Source: an uncultured Streptococcus sp. (GTDB lineage Bacteria; Bacillota; Bacilli; Lactobacillales; Streptococcaceae). From it: a stretch of DNA of 9,964 bases. The stretch covers positions 1 to 9,964 of the forward strand of contig CAJZGQ010000036.1 in NCBI GenBank assembly GCA_916048115.1. Reading direction: 5' to 3'. The position numbers and the translations under genes were made by a program. Positions within the stretch are counted from its first letter, which is position 1. Each line of letters begins with the position of its first letter. Below the pieces are notes generated by a model, which did no database searches, was not told the origin of the DNA, and saw only the letters and a list, made by a program, of their open reading frames with translations. Positions 7,462 through 9,964 of the stretch are shown one piece after another.

Positions 7462-8205
7462 ATCAATAGTTTCTCCAATAGATAAAACCGTATAGTTTGC
7501 GTCTTCGACTTCTTTATTTGTCGTATTGTAATGACTATAGTCTTCAATATGAATTGGATAAATATTTTTAGGTTGAAGTAGATCATTCATTTGGTTTAGC
7601 ATTTTCAAATCCATTGTAAATGGTCCACCAAACGAATCAGATTTTACAGCACCTAAATTAGCAAATATAGCATCTACATTTTTGGGAACACTTTTTATTA
7701 AATTTGGATAGAAAATAGTATCACCCGTAAAATAAATCACTTTAGTTTCTGATGAACTTGCAATTGATATTTGATAACCATTAACTTTACCAACTATTTT
7801 TTGCATAATGTAATTACTAGCATGATAAGCTGGTAACGCTTTGATAGTAATAAGATAGTCATCGATAGAAAACTGCTTTTCTTCGCCCCACTTTAAAATA
7901 AAATTATTTAAGCCAGACAACTCATTTAAGATTTTCTTATTAGGAGAAATTACAGTTTTACCCTTTAAATAATTTTTTCCTACATCATCTAAATGATCCT
8001 GATGACCATGAGTAATTAGCCATACATCAACTTTATTAAGAAGAGACTTATCATGATTGACATTAGTTTGTTTCTCGGACACAAATCCTTTAAACTGAAC
8101 TAAAGTTCCTTTAGGAGATAAATCAGGATCAATTCCTATATAAAATTTATTATCAATGGAAAGGACTCCACATGCAACTCCACAATAAGTAAACGAAATA
8201 GACAT
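7456..8205 (-). CDS. Metallo-beta-lactamase-fold hydrolase, UlaG-like
   Basis: This is a 249-aa cytoplasmic metal-dependent hydrolase of the MBL superfamily. The metal ligands are present in order: HGHQDH (66-71), H128 in PAYH, D162 in FTGDT and H219 in YPIHIEDY. The protein is a single lactamase domain of the usual length, with no signal peptide and no added RNA-processing domain. This resembles the UlaG/RomA branch (lactonases, phosphodiesterases and N-acyl-phosphatidylethanolamine-type hydrolases), so the substrate cannot be stated. AAGGGG precedes the ATG. A leader of about 130 nt separates it from the repeated promoter at 8343-8362. It is AT-rich like the rest of the accessory patch and not obviously tied to toxin immunity, though the setting suggests horizontal acquisition. 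Confidence 0.82.
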   Translation of the reverse strand: MSISFTYCGVACGVLSIDNKFYIGIDPDLSPKGTLVQFKGFVSEKQTNVNHDKSLLNKVDVWLITHGHQDHLDDVGKNYLKGKTVISPNKKILNELSGLNNFILKWGEEKQFSIDDYLITIKALPAYHASNYIMQKIVGKVNGYQISIASSSETKVIYFTGDTIFYPNLIKSVPKNVDAIFANLGAVKSDSFGGPFTMDLKMLNQMNDLLQPKNIYPIHIEDYSHYNTTNKEVEDANYTVLSIGETIDI

Positions 8206-8312
8206 AATACCCCTTTTATTCTTTTTATATAACGATATTTGTTCAATCTATAAGTTGAAATAAAAGTAATTATCAGATTAATCACCATAAATAAAACAAC
8301 AACTACTACCAT
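8136..8312 (-). CDS. Possible small hydrophobic ORF in the metallo-hydrolase leader
   Basis: From the ATG at 8312, 58 codons encode a strongly hydrophobic segment (VVVVVLFMVINLIITFI) followed by a basic stretch (YRLNKYRYIKRIKG). That is the profile of a small membrane peptide. There is no ribosome binding site, and the ORF overlaps the metallo-hydrolase gene by 70 bases in another frame. It may be a remnant or a chance ORF; the overlap argues against the full length being real. Confidence 0.18.
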   Translation of the reverse strand: MVVVVVLFMVINLIITFISTYRLNKYRYIKRIKGVLCLFRLLIVELHVESFPLIINFI

Positions 8313-8342
8313 CGACCAAAAGTTCAAATTCACAACAAGACT

Positions 8343-8362
8343 AGTATACCACAAACCATATG
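8343..8362 (-). promoter_or_regulatory. Repeated promoter element, copy 1
   Basis: This is an exact copy of the 20-bp element at 9004-9023. On the minus strand it reads CATATGGTTTGTGGTATACT, ending in an extended -10 (TGG-TATACT, 8343-8351). It lies just past the terminator at 8387-8415 and would start a transcript near 8336 towards the metallo-hydrolase gene. Confidence 0.55.
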
Positions 8363-8386
8363 CACCAGCTCTGGACAAACCACAAG

Positions 8387-8415
8387 AAAACCACCTCGAG
8401 GGTGGTTCTTTTTTT
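8387..8415. terminator. Bidirectional terminator after the GAD-like gene
   Basis: CCACC-TCGAG-GGTGG (8391-8405) is extended by AA/TT pairs. On the plus strand it is followed by TTCTTTTTTT, and on the minus strand by TTTTCTT. It lies two to ten bases past the stop of the minus-strand gene 8417-8959. The sequence is close to the terminator after birA. Confidence 0.82.
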
Positions 8416-8416
8416 A

Positions 8417-8959
8417 TCAATCGTCCATCACTCCGCCTGTGAGTTGGTACATGAGGTAAATATGCTCCAAGGTTTTTACCTTATCCACATGTTCCACATC
8501 TTTCACACCTCCCAAGGCTAGTAAAGGGACAAAACCGAAACATTCATCGTAGGCCAATTGACCATGTTTGGCAACAGCTTTTTTGTAGAGTGAAATATCG
8601 AAATAATCGTCTTTGAAATCTTCATCATCAACATACTCTATGAAACGATCCATACGCTTAATCATAATATCCAAATCCTGAATATTATATTGGACAATTC
8701 CTACGTAGGCGTTCTCTTCCCAAGTAATAATATCTCCAAATGCTGTTACGAACATAGGGAAAGCGATATCTCCTCTGAAATAGCTATCTCGGAGAAGCTC
8801 AAGATAATCCTCTGGATTAATCACCTTCAAATAACCATCTAAAAAGGTTCCCAGACCATCCTCTTGCCAAATCTGTAGCAACTCAGTAGGAACTTGATCC
8901 TTATACTTTTCAATGACTTCTTGGGGCATATCTGCCTCTTTGATAAAGTTTTCTAACAT
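8417..8959 (-). CDS. GAD-like/DUF1851 domain protein, Tdi1-type immunity protein
   Basis: This is a 180-aa soluble acidic protein. It resembles the GAD-like (N-terminal) plus Tdi1-type C-terminal (DUF1851) proteins, which are annotated as immunity proteins of type VI effectors and are also common as orphan genes in Firmicutes. Segments recalling the family are LLQIWQEDGLGTFLDGYL (27-44), INPEDYLELL (48-57), VTAFGDIITWEE (71-82) and YDECFGFVPLLALGG (137-151). In-frame ATGs at 9013 and 8986 exist, but the first overlaps the promoter -10 region and only 8959 has a proper site: GGAGG at 8965-8969, five bases upstream. It is a single-gene unit with promoter at 9004-9012 and terminator at 8387-8415. 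No cognate toxin is visible. Its role as immunity is inferred from family knowledge. Confidence 0.7.
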   Translation of the reverse strand: MLENFIKEADMPQEVIEKYKDQVPTELLQIWQEDGLGTFLDGYLKVINPEDYLELLRDSYFRGDIAFPMFVTAFGDIITWEENAYVGIVQYNIQDLDIMIKRMDRFIEYVDDEDFKDDYFDISLYKKAVAKHGQLAYDECFGFVPLLALGGVKDVEHVDKVKTLEHIYLMYQLTGGVMDD

Positions 8960-8964
8960 GTTAT

Positions 8965-8969
8965 CCTCC
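8965..8969 (-). promoter_or_regulatory. Ribosome binding site deciding the start at 8959
   Basis: On the minus strand this reads GGAGG, five bases before the ATG at 8959. The longer in-frame starts at 8986 and 9013 have no comparable site, and 9013 would lie upstream of the predicted transcription start. Confidence 0.75.
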
Positions 8970-9003
8970 GATTTGGTTTTTAGCATCGTTTCTCTATAAT
9001 CCC

Positions 9004-9023
9004 AGTATACCACAAACCATATG
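9004..9023 (-). promoter_or_regulatory. Repeated promoter element, copy 2 (promoter of the GAD-like gene)
   Basis: The 20 bases AGTATACCACAAACCATATG on the plus strand recur exactly at 8343-8362. On the minus strand the element ends in extended -10 TGG-TATACT (9004-9012). Transcription would start near 8997, about 38 nt before the ATG at 8959. No clear -35 is seen, as is usual for extended -10 promoters. Confidence 0.65.
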
Positions 9024-9111
9024 TATCAGAGTCTACTTAACAAGAAGAATAACAGATTCATAGGCATTTAAGTATCTAAAGGAAAGATAATAAGAATAAT
9101 GTTTTTGAAAC

Positions 9112-9167
9112 ACTCTACCAAACACCATCCCCCTATTATCCCCCCACTTATGGTATGATGGTAGAGT
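9112..9167. repeat. Inverted repeat flanking the ABC permease promoter
   Basis: ACTCTACCA (9112-9120) and TGGTAGAGT (9159-9167) are perfect 9-bp inverted copies 38 bases apart, enclosing the -10 element. An overlapping alternative pairs ACCATC (9124-9129) with GATGGT (9157-9162). They could be paired operator half-sites for a regulator controlling the transporter. Confidence 0.4.
9151..9159 (+). promoter_or_regulatory. Extended -10 promoter of the ABC permease gene
   Basis: TGGTATGAT is a TGn extended -10 with box TATGAT (5 of 6). Transcription would start near 9166, giving a leader of about 54 nt that contains the hairpin at 9175-9196. Confidence 0.6.
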
Positions 9168-9174
9168 ATGTATA

Positions 9175-9196
9175 GGTGCCAAGCTACTTGGGCACC
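9175..9196 (+). promoter_or_regulatory. Stable hairpin in the ABC permease 5' leader
   Basis: GGTGCC and GGCACC form a 6-bp GC-rich stem extended inward by AAG/CTT with one bulged G and a CTA loop. No T-run follows, so it is not a terminator. It ends 10 nt before the AAGGAGA ribosome binding site (9207-9213), so it may protect the mRNA end or tune translation. Confidence 0.45.
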
Positions 9197-9219
9197 TCCG
9201 TGCTATAAGGAGAACCAAT

Positions 9220-9964
9220 ATGAAAATCGCATGGAATGAAATTAAATACCAACCCAAGAAGTTTATCCTGATTGAACTCCTCATTACCATCCTCATGTTT
9301 ATGGTGGTGTTCTTATCCGGCCTGACAAATGGACTGGGCCGTTCAGTATCCGCCCAAATCGAGAACTATGGGTCGCTGCACTACATCCTTTCGACGGATT
9401 CAGAAGGGATTATCCCTTTTTCAACTATTACGGCGAAAGATTTAGATGAGATTAACAAGATAGAAGGGATGGACTATTCTGGCTTGTCGATCCAGCGGGC
9501 AACCGTCTCAAAATCAGAGGATTCCAACACCCTGGATATCACCTATTTCGCGACCGATCATAACGAAAAAGAGATCCTCAATCCAATCATGGAAGATACT
9601 GACATCAAGATCTCCGACTTACAGAAAAACGAGATCATTCTGGACCATTCTTTCAAAGAGGATGAGGGAATCCAAATCGGCGATCAAGTGATCGACAAAA
9701 CCTCTAAGCAAAAGCTCAAGGTCGTGGCCTTCGCGAAAAATGCTAGATACGGCTATAGCAAGATTGGTTTTATCAGCTCGGAGACCTACACAGGTATGAG
9801 GCAAAAAACAGATTCAAGCTATCAATGGCAAGCCCAAACACTTGTGACCAAGAAGAGCATCACTTCTAACGATCTATCCGGCAACTTAATGGTGACGGAT
9901 AAGAAGCAAGTGATCGATAAAATCCCTGGCTACAAGGCTCAAAACCTGACGCTACGGATGATCA
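9220..9964 (+). CDS. FtsX-like ABC transporter permease (3' end outside window)
   Basis: The visible 248 codons start MKIAWNEIKYQPKKFI. A basic cytoplasmic start is followed by a transmembrane helix at about 15-35 (FILIELLITILMFMVVFLSGL) and then a long extracytoplasmic domain (about 40 onward), with beta-rich stretches such as NEIILDHSFKEDEGIQIGDQV. This is the layout of FtsX/MacB-type permeases, whose remaining three helices would lie beyond the right edge. Such permeases pair with an ATPase, often encoded next door, and act in export of or resistance to peptides, lipids or antibiotics rather than uptake. The substrate cannot be told. AAGGAGA (9207-9213) supports the start. Codon use and GC return to the level of the raf region, suggesting core genome. 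Promoter and leader structures are listed separately. Confidence 0.85.
   Translation, partial: MKIAWNEIKYQPKKFILIELLITILMFMVVFLSGLTNGLGRSVSAQIENYGSLHYILSTDSEGIIPFSTITAKDLDEINKIEGMDYSGLSIQRATVSKSEDSNTLDITYFATDHNEKEILNPIMEDTDIKISDLQKNEIILDHSFKEDEGIQIGDQVIDKTSKQKLKVVAFAKNARYGYSKIGFISSETYTGMRQKTDSSYQWQAQTLVTKKSITSNDLSGNLMVTDKKQVIDKIPGYKAQNLTLRMI

Noticed and set aside
8313..8420. Upstream extension of the hydrophobic ORF to 8420
   Set aside because: It would start inside the coding end and terminator of the GAD-like gene and run through a terminator hairpin and a promoter; no ribosome binding site.
8960..9013. Longer N-terminus (MVYWDY) of the GAD-like protein
   Set aside because: It overlaps the -10 element and lacks a ribosome binding site; 8959 has GGAGG at the right distance.
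6205..9023. Insertion sequence or prophage carrying the accessory patch
   Set aside because: I saw no transposase, integrase, terminal inverted repeats or tRNA-type attachment site; the only long exact repeat is the promoter-like 20-mer.
9067..9081. CiaR-type TTTAAG repeat
   Set aside because: TTTAAG at 9067-9072 has no second TTTAAG five bases on, only TAAAGG, so the known direct-repeat pattern is not met.
9033..9296. 87-codon minus-strand ORF over the permease start
   Set aside because: It overlaps the promoter, leader hairpin and first codons of the clear FtsX-like permease and has no start signal or recognisable family.

Overview
The window looks like a Streptococcus chromosome of the mitis/sanguinis kind; S. 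parasanguinis or a close relative is my guess. The evidence is a raffinose-utilisation locus whose proteins closely resemble the pneumococcal raf proteins as I remember them, strong AGGAGG-type ribosome binding sites, low to moderate GC, and compact bidirectional terminators. The species is an inference, because no rRNA or housekeeping marker is present.

Layout. (1) 1-3174, minus strand: the end of a raf operon. The alpha-galactosidase gene aga is followed 14 nt later by rafE, the lipoprotein that captures raffinose-type sugars; rafE runs off the left edge. (2) 3175-3333: a divergent control region with a near-consensus catabolite (cre) site and two tandem TTTTACWTG boxes, apparently shared by aga and the divergent AraC-family activator gene rafR. 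(3) 3334-6192, plus strand: rafR, then a LacI/GalR-family regulator with its own -10 box, then birA (biotin-protein ligase/repressor) 14 nt further on, closed by a strong bidirectional terminator at 6205-6231.

(4) 6232-8415, almost all minus strand: an AT-rich accessory patch. By hand count, 6661-6720 has 10 G/C in 60 and 7681-7740 has 16 in 60, against 26 in 60 at 3841-3900 in rafR. It holds a metallo-beta-lactamase-fold hydrolase, degraded small ORFs, a 24-codon remnant that looks like the N-terminus of an AbiEi-type antitoxin, a headless C-terminal LHH/HNH-type toxin domain, and an intact SMI1/KNR4 (SUKH) immunity-type gene. (5) 8417-8959, minus: a GAD-like/DUF1851 immunity-type protein. 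The promoter in front of it is repeated as an exact 20-bp copy beyond its terminator. (6) 9024-9964, plus: a promoter region with unusual inverted repeats, then the start of an FtsX-like ABC transporter permease that runs off the right edge.

How the parts work together. In regions 1-3, RafE captures alpha-galactosides outside the cell, Aga cuts galactose from them inside, RafR activates aga/rafE, and CcpA probably represses the locus on preferred sugars. The LacI/GalR protein may add galactoside or galactose sensing. Regions 4-5 look like leftovers of an inter-bacterial toxin/immunity cassette store: toxins decayed, immunity genes kept. I found no clearly new system; the toxin-fragment junction, the duplicated promoter flanking the GAD-like gene and the raf operator repeats are the parts most worth checking.
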